Both the position numbers and the translations under genes were made by a program. From an uncultured Lachnospiraceae bacterium (GTDB lineage Bacteria; Bacillota; Clostridia; Lachnospirales; Lachnospiraceae): a DNA stretch of 5,795 nucleotides. The stretch spans positions 1-5,795 of the forward strand of contig USKC01000206.1 in the NCBI GenBank assembly GCA_900555195.1, read 5' to 3'. The notes under the pieces are model-generated. The model saw only the letters and a program-made list of their open reading frames with translations, had not been told where the DNA came from and did no database searches. This document shows, in pieces, positions 1 through 5,795 of this stretch; position 1 is the stretch's first letter, and every line of letters begins with the position of its first letter.

Positions 1-1408
1 CGTCCAGACGGCCGTACCGGATATTTTCCATAATGGTTCCCTTAAACAGCCAGGTATCCTGAAGCACCATTCCGAACAGTTTTCTGAGTTCTCCACGGTC
101 AAACGCTTTTACATTGGCTCCATCCACCAGAATTTCCCCGCGGTTCACATCATAGAACCGCATCAAAAGTTTCACCATCGTGGTCTTCCCGGCCCCGGTG
201 GGCCCTACGATGGCCACCGTCTGCCCGGGCTTCACGCTACAGTTGAAATTATGGATGATAATTTTATCGGGGTTATAGCCAAACGCCACATTCCTGAATT
301 CCACTGCGCCCTGAGGATTCTCCAGATGCACCGGATTGGCCGTCGTCTGTTCTTCTTCCTCCTCATTCAGGAACTCAAATACCCGTTCTGCAGCAGCTGC
401 CGCAGACTGAAGCATGTTGAATACCTGTGCGAGCTGCGTAATGGGCTGGGTGAAGTTTCTCACATACTGGATAAATGCTTGAATGTCTCCAACCGTAATG
501 GTGCCGCGCACTGCCAGGACACTTCCCAGAACCGCTACGGACACATATCCCAGATTTCCCACAAAGGTCATGACCGGCTGCATCAGGCCGGACAGGAACT
601 GAGATTTCCACGCTGACTGAAACAGAATGTTGTTGGTCTGATGGAAGGTCTCTTCCACATCCTTTTCCTTATCATACGCTTTCACGATATTATGTCCGCT
701 GTATACCTCTTCCACCTGGCCATTGATCTCTCCCAGATATTTCTGCTGTGCCACGAAGAAACGCTGGGATTTCTTCACCAGCAATCCAGTAAGCCCAGCC
801 GATACAGGAAGGATCACAATCGCGATCAGCGTCATCAGAGGGCTGATGCTGAGCATCATGATCAGTACGCCTAGGATCGTCGTAATGGAGGTAATCAGCT
901 GCGTGATGCTCTGATTCAGGCTCATTCCCAGGGTATCCACATCATTGGTGATACGGGAGAGGATCTCACCTACCGTCCTGCTTTCAAAATACTTCATGGG
1001 CATGCGCCCTATCTTTTCGCAGATTTCTTTTCTGAGCTGATATGCCAACTTCTGGGAAATCCCGGTCATAATCATGCCCTGCATGAAAGAGAACAGGGCG
1101 CTGAGCACATACAGGCCCAGCAGAAGCAGCAGAATTCTCCCAATTTTTTCAAAATCTATTCCGCCCGTTCCGGAGATTTTCTCCACCAGTCCGTTGAACA
1201 GTTCCGTCGTGGCCCTGCCGGAAATCTTCGGCCCGATGATGCCGAATACAGTGCTTCCCACGGCGAAGATCAACACCGCTACAAATGCCGGCCAATAACT
1301 TCCCATGTAAACGACCAGCTTCTTCAGCGTTCCTTTAAAATCCTTGGCCCTTTCACCGCCCATTCCATGGCCGCCTCTTCTCATCGGGGCTCTGTTGTTT
1401 TCGCTCAT
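1..1408 (-). CDS. ABC exporter half-transporter, second subunit (3' end cut by window)
   Basis: This is a fused membrane-ATPase subunit of the multidrug/lipid ABC exporter type, expected to pair with the product of the gene just upstream. I translated 469 residues without a stop; the rest lies beyond base 1. After a Gly/Arg/Met-rich N-terminus come membrane helices at roughly 40-60, 91-112, 167-187, 190-212 and two more within about 270-335. The coupling-region signature YFESRTVGEILSRITND is near 140-156. The nucleotide-binding domain starts near 375, with Walker A GPTGAGKT at 402-409 and the Q-loop Gln at 450 (VLQD). The signature motif, Walker B and switch His are missing because of the window edge, so whether this is the catalytically normal partner is inferred. 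The start is firm: AAAGGAGG at 1418-1425 lies 9 bases upstream, and the ATG overlaps the previous stop as ATGA, which suggests coupled translation. The substrate cannot be read from sequence. Confidence 0.93.
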   Translation of the reverse strand, partial: MSENNRAPMRRGGHGMGGERAKDFKGTLKKLVVYMGSYWPAFVAVLIFAVGSTVFGIIGPKISGRATTELFNGLVEKISGTGGIDFEKIGRILLLLLGLYVLSALFSFMQGMIMTGISQKLAYQLRKEICEKIGRMPMKYFESRTVGEILSRITNDVDTLGMSLNQSITQLITSITTILGVLIMMLSISPLMTLIAIVILPVSAGLTGLLVKKSQRFFVAQQKYLGEINGQVEEVYSGHNIVKAYDKEKDVEETFHQTNNILFQSAWKSQFLSGLMQPVMTFVGNLGYVSVAVLGSVLAVRGTITVGDIQAFIQYVRNFTQPITQLAQVFNMLQSAAAAAERVFEFLNEEEEEQTTANPVHLENPQGAVEFRNVAFGYNPDKIIIHNFNCSVKPGQTVAIVGPTGAGKTTMVKLLMRFYDVNRGEILVDGANVKAFDRGELRKLFGMVLQDTWLFKGTIMENIRYGRLD

Positions 1409-3570
1409 GCCGCGCCGCCTCCTTTCAGTTCTGATTCCGAAAGCTGAGAACGGGCAATCTCCTGATAAGCCTCGCAGCTTTCCAGAAGTTCTTCATGCGT
1501 TCCGATGCCCGCAATCCTTCCTTCATCCAGCACAATAATCTGATCCGCATGCAGGATTGTGCTGATCCTCTGCGCCACAATGACTACAACTGCCTCTGCA
1601 GTTTTCTCATACAGGGCCTTTCGGAGCACCACGTCCGTCTTATAATCCAGTGCGGAGAAACTGTCATCGAACAAATAGATCTTCGGGTCCTTTGCAATCG
1701 CACGGGCAATAGACAGCCTCTGTTTCTGTCCTCCCGATACATTGCTTCCTCCCTGGGCGATTGGGCTGTCGTATCCTTCCGGCTTAGCTTCGATGAATTC
1801 TGTAGCCTGGGCGATCTGTGCCGCTTCTTTCATTTTCTCATCCGTGATCCAATCCCCGCCGAACTTGATGTTGGAAGCGATGGTTCCGGAGAACAGGTTT
1901 CCTTTCTGCGGGACAAATCCGATCAGGGCACGCAGCCTGTTCTGAGAAATCTCCCGAATATCAATGCCGTCCACCGTAATACGTCCCTGCGTCACGTCAT
2001 AGAAACGGGGGATCAGATGGATCAGCGTGGATTTGCCGCAGCCGGTGCTTCCAATGATCGCGGTCGTCTCTCCCGGCCTTGCCGTAAAACTGATATGCTC
2101 CAACGCATCCTCGCAGGCCCCTTCATATCTGAAAGAAACATCCTCAAAGCACAGTTCTCCCTTCGCCTGCTGCAGTTCTTCATCCCGCACCTTCGGCGCA
2201 TCATGAATGGAGCATTCTGTATCCAGCACTTCCTGTATTCTGTCCGCAGCAACTCCCGCTCGCGGCAGCATCACAGAAATCATCGTAATCATCAGGAAAG
2301 CCATAACGATCTGCATGGTATAGGTGATGAACGCCATCATATCCCCTACCTGCATGGTTCCGGCATCGATTCCCTTTCCGCCGAACCAGATAATCATGAC
2401 GGTAATGCCGTTCATAATCAGCGTCATCGCCGGCATCATAACCGTCATAACCCGGTTCGTAAACAGCTGGGTTTTCTTCAGGTTCTGGTTGGCCGTATCA
2501 AACCGTTCTTCTTCATACTTCTCCCTGTCAAAGGCACGGATAACAGAGATACCTGTCAGGATTTCCCTGGCCACAAGATTCAGACGGTCCACCAATGTCT
2601 GCATCTTCTTGAACTTCGGCAGCGCAACCATCATGAGCACCGCCACAACAACGGTGATCAAAAGAACTGCCACCAGGATGATCCAGCTAAGGCCTGTTCT
2701 GGTACCGGCGACTTTAATGATTCCTCCGATTCCGATGATCGGCGCATACAGAACCATCCGGAGCAACATGACCTCCACCATCTGTACTTGCTGAATATCA
2801 TTGGTGCTTCGGGTGATCAGAGAAGCGATGGAGAATTGGTTCAGTTCCTTATTGGAAAAGGAAATCACCTTGGAAAACACCTTTCCTCTCAAATCCATAC
2901 CGATCTTGGCAGCCGTCCTGGAGGAAAGCAGCCCGGAGAGAACCGCCGTGCATACCATCAGAAGCGTAAGGCCGAGCATCTTGCCCCCCGTGGTGAGAAG
3001 GTACCGCATCTGAACCTGATCCAGATCCATTCCCAGCGCTTCATATTCCGCTTCCACGAACAGCACGGCTCTCTGGCTGATGATTGAATCGCTCATATCG
3101 CCCATGCTGGCCAAAGCCTGTTCCTTGATCCCTTCGATCATTTCATCCGTGATTTCCCCTGAGGCGATTGCAGCGCTAAACTGCTCCAGGGCAGCCTGAC
3201 TTTCTCCGTCCTGTTCGGCCTCCTGTATCGTGCTGAGAATAACCATAGGCAGGCCGAACGCCTCATCCAGCCTTTCAATCGTCTCCGGATCCGACGTGTT
3301 GCGTTCATATACGCCTTCTGCCAACGTATACGCCTGCAATGCCTCTTCCCTTTCCTCATCGGACAGGAACAAGCTGATCTGGTTAAAGGTTTCCTCCCGC
3401 ATCCTCTCCGGGACGGCATTCTCAATTCCCCCCTGCTGGATTCCTACATCCACGATATCCGAGGTATAGGAAGGCAGCGCCAGATCACAATATGCCTGGC
3501 CGATCAAAAGCAAAATAATGAGAAGAACCGATACTTTATGTTCTCCCAAGTGTTTAAATAGCTTCCACAT
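1405..3570 (-). CDS. ABC exporter half-transporter, first subunit, with degenerate ATP site
   Basis: This is a 721-residue fused permease-ATPase, probably half of a heterodimeric drug or lipid exporter in the cytoplasmic membrane. Membrane helices lie near 13-33, 197-217, 273-290, 294-318, 374-398 and 411-436. The stretch between the first two is about 160 residues, charged and rich in Glu/Asp, and should sit outside the membrane; typical relatives of about 580 residues lack it. The ATPase domain has Walker A GSTGCGKST at 507-515, Q-loop Gln 555, signature VSGGQKQR at 611-618 and Walker B with Asp 635. The next residue, normally catalytic Glu, is Asp 636 (LFDDSFSALD), and the switch His is Gln 667 (AQRIST). 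Both changes are known from the non-hydrolysing site of LmrCD/BmrCD/TM287-288-type heterodimers. I chose the ATG at 3570 (MWKLFKHLGEHK) because the upstream extension to 3636 only repeats the end of the MarR gene in another frame. AAAGGAG lies 13 bases upstream, a rather long spacing. Confidence 0.95.
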   Translation of the reverse strand: MWKLFKHLGEHKVSVLLIILLLIGQAYCDLALPSYTSDIVDVGIQQGGIENAVPERMREETFNQISLFLSDEEREEALQAYTLAEGVYERNTSDPETIERLDEAFGLPMVILSTIQEAEQDGESQAALEQFSAAIASGEITDEMIEGIKEQALASMGDMSDSIISQRAVLFVEAEYEALGMDLDQVQMRYLLTTGGKMLGLTLLMVCTAVLSGLLSSRTAAKIGMDLRGKVFSKVISFSNKELNQFSIASLITRSTNDIQQVQMVEVMLLRMVLYAPIIGIGGIIKVAGTRTGLSWIILVAVLLITVVVAVLMMVALPKFKKMQTLVDRLNLVAREILTGISVIRAFDREKYEEERFDTANQNLKKTQLFTNRVMTVMMPAMTLIMNGITVMIIWFGGKGIDAGTMQVGDMMAFITYTMQIVMAFLMITMISVMLPRAGVAADRIQEVLDTECSIHDAPKVRDEELQQAKGELCFEDVSFRYEGACEDALEHISFTARPGETTAIIGSTGCGKSTLIHLIPRFYDVTQGRITVDGIDIREISQNRLRALIGFVPQKGNLFSGTIASNIKFGGDWITDEKMKEAAQIAQATEFIEAKPEGYDSPIAQGGSNVSGGQKQRLSIARAIAKDPKIYLFDDSFSALDYKTDVVLRKALYEKTAEAVVVIVAQRISTILHADQIIVLDEGRIAGIGTHEELLESCEAYQEIARSQLSESELKGGGAA

Positions 3571-3575
3571 GCCCT

Positions 3576-4031
3576 TTATATCTCTCCTTTCTGCCGAATC
3601 ATTTCCTTCTCCATGATCTCCACCAGCTCCTTCCACAATGCAAGAAACTGCTCCATCTTTTCCTGTCCCATCGCCGATGTGACCCGGTTAAAGTACTCCA
3701 CCGCTGTTTCCCATGCCTGATTACGGACTTTTTCTCCCTCATCTGTAAGACGCACAAGCGTTTTTCTCCTGTTATCCGGATTGGTAAAGCGGCTCACATA
3801 CCCCTTCTCCTCAAGCGTGTTAAGCGCTCTGGAAAGGGCAGGCGGCGACATTCTGGCCTTTCCGGCCAACTGGGTCGCACTAATCCCTCCCGCTTCATCC
3901 GAACCATGATGGAGCATCTGAAGCACCATGAATTCACCTGGCGGTATATTCCCAAGCGGGATTCCCATATTCGCCCTTCCGAAGCGGAAAGCGGTATTAA
4001 ACAGTTCCTTTCTGATTTCCTCCGCAGTCAT
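3576..4031 (-). CDS. MarR-family transcriptional regulator
   Basis: This is a 151-residue winged helix-turn-helix regulator, normally a DNA-binding dimer that represses its own operon and releases DNA on binding a small ligand. The N-terminal dimerisation helix leads into the DNA-binding core, with a probable recognition helix at about 62-77 (SPPALSRALNTLEEKG). The wing at 84-91 has the Asp-x-Arg-Arg arrangement typical of MarR (NPDNRRKT), and a long C-terminal helix completes the dimer interface. The gene stands first in an operon with two ABC exporter genes: its TAA is 5 bases from the next ATG, and its last codons hold the next gene's ribosome site. It therefore probably controls the exporter. 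The start at 4031 is preferred because AAGG lies 8 bases upstream. An in-frame ATG at 4067 would add 12 residues, but no ribosome site precedes it. Family assignment is secure; ligand and direction of control are inferred. Confidence 0.92.
   Translation of the reverse strand: MTAEEIRKELFNTAFRFGRANMGIPLGNIPPGEFMVLQMLHHGSDEAGGISATQLAGKARMSPPALSRALNTLEEKGYVSRFTNPDNRRKTLVRLTDEGEKVRNQAWETAVEYFNRVTSAMGQEKMEQFLALWKELVEIMEKEMIRQKGEI
3584..3590 (-). promoter_or_regulatory. Ribosome binding site for the first ABC gene, inside the MarR gene
   Basis: AAAGGAG on the minus strand lies within the last codons of the MarR gene (Lys-Gly-Glu). It is 13 bases ahead of the ATG at 3570, longer than the usual 5-10. 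There is no closer in-frame start codon, so 3570 remains the best start. Translation probably depends partly on ribosomes finishing the MarR gene. Confidence 0.6.
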
Positions 4032-4086
4032 TTCATCCGCCTTTTCCTGTCTCGTCCTGCAGTACATATTATTGCGCAGTCAATAT

Positions 4087-4099
4087 TTAACATTGTTAA
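4087..4099. repeat. 13-base palindrome downstream of the promoter (possible second operator)
   Basis: TTAACA-T-TGTTAA is a perfect inverted repeat with 6-base arms around one central base. It lies about 10-20 bases downstream of the predicted transcription start and next to the larger inverted repeat at 4100-4122. A short A/T-rich palindrome in the leader of a MarR-led operon is a plausible second repressor site, but its size and A/T content also allow chance. Confidence 0.35.
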
Positions 4100-4122
4100 T
4101 ATAGTTCCAGGAAATAACTATA
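4100..4122. promoter_or_regulatory. Candidate MarR operator overlapping the -10 box
   Basis: An inverted repeat of TATAGTT and AACTATA (7-base arms, 9-base spacer) lies directly upstream of the MarR gene. One arm contains the predicted -10 box (4117-4122), and the spacer covers the expected transcription start. A dimeric repressor bound here would block RNA polymerase, the usual mode of MarR self-control. The symmetry and its position are seen directly; that the MarR protein of this operon binds it is inference. Confidence 0.5.
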
Positions 4123-4145
4123 ATATATCGACGGGCAGATTACAA
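4117..4145 (-). promoter_or_regulatory. Sigma-A-type promoter of the marR-ABC-ABC operon
   Basis: On the minus strand, TTGTAA (4140-4145, 4 of 6 bases matching the -35 consensus) is followed after exactly 17 bases by TATAGT (4117-4122, 5 of 6 matching the -10 consensus). The predicted transcription start falls around 4106-4111, giving a leader of about 75-80 bases to the ATG at 4031. A/T-rich sequence with A-tracts lies just upstream of the -35 box. No better-spaced pair was seen in this gap. Confidence 0.6.
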
Positions 4146-4255
4146 TTTCTTTTTTGCAAAAAGAATCTTAAGAATATAAAAAAAGAATAAACTTTGTTGC
4201 TGCTCACGGGGGAGAGGAGATGCCCATTGGCAGTAACGAAAACTTCTTCTCTGTA
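4146..4255. other. Intergenic stretch, A/T-rich near the promoter, otherwise featureless
   Basis: From 4146 to about 4196 the sequence is very A/T-rich, including the small palindrome CTTTTT-TGC-AAAAAG (4149-4163). It may act as an UP-type element for the promoter next to it. From 4200 to 4255 I recognise no gene, RNA or site. Confidence 0.3.
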
Positions 4256-4309
4256 TAAATAAAAAAGAACCGCTTCATCCGCTGCATCACGCGTCTCAAA
4301 CGGTTCTTT
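4256..4309 (-). terminator. Rho-independent terminator after the HAD phosphatase gene
   Basis: On the minus strand AAAGAACCG (4301-4309) pairs perfectly with CGGTTCTTT (4264-4272), and the T-rich run TTTTTTATTT follows directly. The stem starts 29 bases after the HAD stop codon, in the right place to end that transcript and shield the promoter of the next operon. The 28-base loop is large for a terminator; a short inner CGC/GCG pairing may compact it. In the plus direction only three T follow, so it is one-directional. Confidence 0.8.
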
Positions 4310-4338
4310 CATCCCTTGTTATTCTTTATCATGCCGTC

Positions 4339-5121
4339 CTAAATCAATCCCAGATAGACGAATGCATTCCTCAAACCATCCTGAGCGATATCGCTGGTCA
4401 CATAATCTGCCACCGTCTTCAGTCCATCAGTCGCATTGCCCATCGCAATGCCCGTTCCGGCCGTCTGAATCATCTCATAATCATTCAAGCTGTCTCCCAC
4501 GGCTGCCGTCTCTTCCATTTCGATCCCCCACCATGCAGCAAGTTTCTGCATTCCGTAAGCCTTGGACAGGAAACGGGGGAGCACGTCCGCCCCACCCGTT
4601 TTCTCATTCATGAGGGGCGTCCGCAGGGATGGGAAATGTTCCTCCACCAGGCGCGCCGCTTCCACCGAATCGTCCATAAACAGCCCGTGCATCGGCACCC
4701 CGTACAGGCACCGCGCTTCTCCCAGATCTTCTGCGTGCAGGTTCGCTACTCCTCCCCACTTGGCGATCTGTTTTTCGCGGTTGGTCGTATACCACTTTCC
4801 CTGATACAGTCCGCCCAGGCAGAGCCCTTTTTCGTAAGCGAAGTCGATGACCTGACGCTGAATCTCGGCATCCATCCACGTCTCTTCCAGCACTTTTCCA
4901 TCCGCCTCGATCAATGCTCCATTGGCATGGATGATGCCGTCCGGACGAATCTGTTCAATGAGAGGCGCGTTCCACTTATCCCGGAAAAATCTGCCGCTCG
5001 CCAGCACGATCCAGCATTTTCCCCGGACATCCTCCAGCGCTTTGACCGCGCTCTCCGGAATTTTCTGCTGCCTGTGGTCATAAATCGTATTGTCATAATC
5101 CAGACATAACATCTTAATCAT
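4339..5121 (-). CDS. Cof-type HAD-superfamily hydrolase (HAD-IIB phosphatase)
   Basis: This 260-residue cytoplasmic protein belongs to the Cof/YidA group of HAD phosphatases, which remove phosphate from sugar phosphates, nucleotides or cofactor intermediates through a phospho-aspartate. Motif I is LDYDNT with nucleophile Asp 8 and acid/base Asp 10. Motif II is Ser 42 (ASGR), motif III Lys 187 (FLSKAYG), and motif IV GDSLND has Asp 210 and Asp 214 for Mg2+. GIAMGNA at 224-230 is the usual closing signature. The cap domain lies between motifs II and III. Motif I has Asn 11 where most members have Gly. Length is normal for the family, and the ends are complete. The start is well fixed by AAGGAGG at 5130-5136, 8 bases upstream. 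It follows the CNNM/CorC-like gene by 23 bases, so the two are probably co-transcribed, and a terminator follows. The true substrate cannot be predicted. Confidence 0.95.
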   Translation of the reverse strand: MIKMLCLDYDNTIYDHRQQKIPESAVKALEDVRGKCWIVLASGRFFRDKWNAPLIEQIRPDGIIHANGALIEADGKVLEETWMDAEIQRQVIDFAYEKGLCLGGLYQGKWYTTNREKQIAKWGGVANLHAEDLGEARCLYGVPMHGLFMDDSVEAARLVEEHFPSLRTPLMNEKTGGADVLPRFLSKAYGMQKLAAWWGIEMEETAAVGDSLNDYEMIQTAGTGIAMGNATDGLKTVADYVTSDIAQDGLRNAFVYLGLI

Positions 5122-5144
5122 CGTATCGGCCTCCTTCCCTCAGA

Positions 5145-5795
5145 CTATTCTTCCTCCTCTTCTTCCGGTTTCTCTTCGGGAAGCTTTCGGATCAGCGCTT
5201 CTTCAATTCTGCGATCCTCAATTTTCTCCACATGGATATCCAGGCCGTTCACCTGTACGTCAAACTGGCTTCCATCCGCAGGTATGGTATGCAGACAGCT
5301 GAAGATCATGCCGCCCACCGTATCATAATCCGCATCTTCTGGCAGGTTTATATCCAGTTCTTCCGCCAGGTCGTCTATGAACACGCCGCCGTTCACGCGC
5401 CAGAGATTCTCTTCCACCTTCTCCATTTCCGGCGCCTCTGCCGGATCAAATTCATCATAAATGTTGCCCACGATTTCTTCCAGCAGGTCTTCTATCGTGA
5501 TGATACCCGCCGTCTGACCATACTCATCGATCACCACAGCAATATGTATCTTCTTCGTCTGCATATCCTGGAACAGATCGTCCGCATGGATGCTCTCAGG
5601 GACAAAATAAACGCTTCTCAAAAGTTCCTTCAGGCTGCGGGGATGCTCCGCCCCTCTTTCCAGCAGAAAATCTCTGGCATTCAGGATACCCACAATGTCG
5701 TTGATGTCTTCGTCATAAACAGGGTAACGGGAAAGTCCCGTCTTGCGAATGGTCTGTATGATCTCCTCATCCGCAAGACGGGACTTTCCCGTTAC
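5145..5795 (-). CDS. CNNM/CorC/TlyC ('hemolysin') family protein, C-terminal part only
   Basis: 216 residues of a larger protein are visible; its 5' end is beyond the window. Residues about 9-45 hold the end of a first CBS domain (SRYPVYDED then IVGILNARDFL). Residues about 60-117 hold a second (IAVVIDEYG, then TIEDLLEEIVG, IYDEFD). Residues about 130-206 match the CorC_HlyC transporter-associated domain (LWRVNGG through DTVGGMIF to VEKIEDRR), followed by an acidic tail of Glu repeats. Full members carry an N-terminal CNNM (DUF21) membrane domain and are linked to Mg2+/Co2+ transport; the older name hemolysin is not well supported. A short form starting from the GTG at 5693 would split the CBS pair and is not a credible start. 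The first eight codons fall in a perfect inverted repeat at the window end and do not look like family sequence, so they may be artefactual. The HAD gene follows after 23 bases. Confidence 0.9.
   Translation of the reverse strand, partial: VTGKSRLADEEIIQTIRKTGLSRYPVYDEDINDIVGILNARDFLLERGAEHPRSLKELLRSVYFVPESIHADDLFQDMQTKKIHIAVVIDEYGQTAGIITIEDLLEEIVGNIYDEFDPAEAPEMEKVEENLWRVNGGVFIDDLAEELDINLPEDADYDTVGGMIFSCLHTIPADGSQFDVQVNGLDIHVEKIEDRRIEEALIRKLPEEKPEEEEEE
5724..5795. repeat. Perfect 24-base inverted repeat at the window end
   Basis: Bases 5724-5747 and 5772-5795 are exact reverse complements, separated by 24 bases, and the right arm ends on the last base given. Each arm also contains a smaller palindrome (ACGGGA, three bases, TCCCGT). 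The left arm codes for conserved CBS sequence (KTGLSRY), while the right arm codes for residues unlike the family. The pattern fits a fold-back chimera at a contig end, though a real repeat is not excluded. Confidence 0.9.

Noticed and set aside
251..616. 121-codon open frame on the plus strand
   Set aside because: It lies opposite the second ABC gene, which I translated through without a stop and which shows Walker A and transporter motifs. The antisense product resembles nothing.
1495..3087. 530-codon open frame on the plus strand, antisense to the first ABC gene
   Set aside because: It reads as His/Arg/Asn-rich, low-complexity protein with no domain, has no convincing ribosome site, and lies opposite a gene with a full set of ABC motifs. 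It is a by-product of codon use in the real gene.
3571..3636. Upstream start for the first ABC gene at 3636
   Set aside because: The extra 22 residues (GAGGDHGEGNDSAERRD) overlap the end of the MarR gene in another frame and do not resemble an ABC N-terminus. The ATG at 3570 begins the expected MWKLFKHL sequence.
4032..4067. Upstream MarR start at 4067
   Set aside because: It is in frame and close to the promoter but has no ribosome site. The ATG at 4031 has AAGG at good spacing. The longer form is not fully excluded.
4221..4232. TGCC-CATT-GGCA small inverted repeat
   Set aside because: It recalls a MarR-type half-site arrangement, but four-base arms are expected by chance, and it is over 70 bases upstream of the promoter.
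4118..4312. 64-codon open frame on the minus strand in the intergenic gap
   Set aside because: It runs through the terminator stem-loop and the promoter, has no properly spaced ribosome site, and the protein looks like translated A/T-rich spacer.
4562..5109. Plus-strand open frames opposite the HAD gene
   Set aside because: The minus-strand gene has all four HAD motifs, normal length and a strong ribosome site. The plus-strand frames have none of these.
1..5795. Search for tRNA, rRNA, CRISPR repeats, insertion sequences, attachment sites or riboswitches
   Set aside because: Nothing resembling these was seen; the only sizeable repeat is the terminal inverted repeat.

Overview
All five genes in this window lie on the minus strand and read from the high-coordinate end to the low one. 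Family content, roughly even base composition, strong AAGGAGG-type ribosome sites and the MarR-ABC-ABC layout suggest an anaerobic Firmicute of the Clostridia, probably Lachnospiraceae. That placement is an inference from gene type and style, because no rRNA or other marker is present.

Right part (about 4256-5795): the tail of a CNNM/CorC/TlyC-type membrane protein (CBS domains plus the CorC_HlyC domain; its membrane domain lies outside the window) is followed after 23 bases by a complete Cof-type HAD phosphatase. A hairpin followed by a T-run closes this transcription unit. The last 72 bases form a perfect 24-base inverted repeat with a 24-base spacer that ends exactly at the window edge. 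It looks more like a fold-back artefact at a contig end than biology, so the first eight or so residues of the CNNM/CorC fragment should not be trusted.

Middle (4032-4338): the intergenic region holds the terminator of the right-hand unit and a good sigma-A-type promoter for the left-hand unit. A 23-base inverted repeat covers the promoter's -10 box and probable start of transcription. A second, smaller palindrome lies just downstream. Bases 4146-4255 are A/T-rich near the promoter and otherwise show nothing I recognise.

Left part (1-4031): a tightly packed operon codes for a MarR-family regulator, an ABC exporter half-transporter (5-base gap) and a second ABC half-transporter (4-base ATGA overlap, cut by the window start). 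The first half-transporter has Asp in place of the catalytic Glu and Gln in place of the switch His, so its ATP site is of the degenerate kind. The second half has a normal Walker A; its Walker B lies off the window. Together they should form an asymmetric heterodimeric exporter of the LmrCD/BmrCD/TM287-288 type, probably controlled by the MarR protein acting on its own promoter. The first half also carries an unusually long loop of about 160 residues outside the membrane between its first two membrane helices.

I found no evidence of a wholly new system. The points most worth checking are the terminal inverted repeat, the operator-promoter overlap and the extracytoplasmic insertion in the degenerate subunit.
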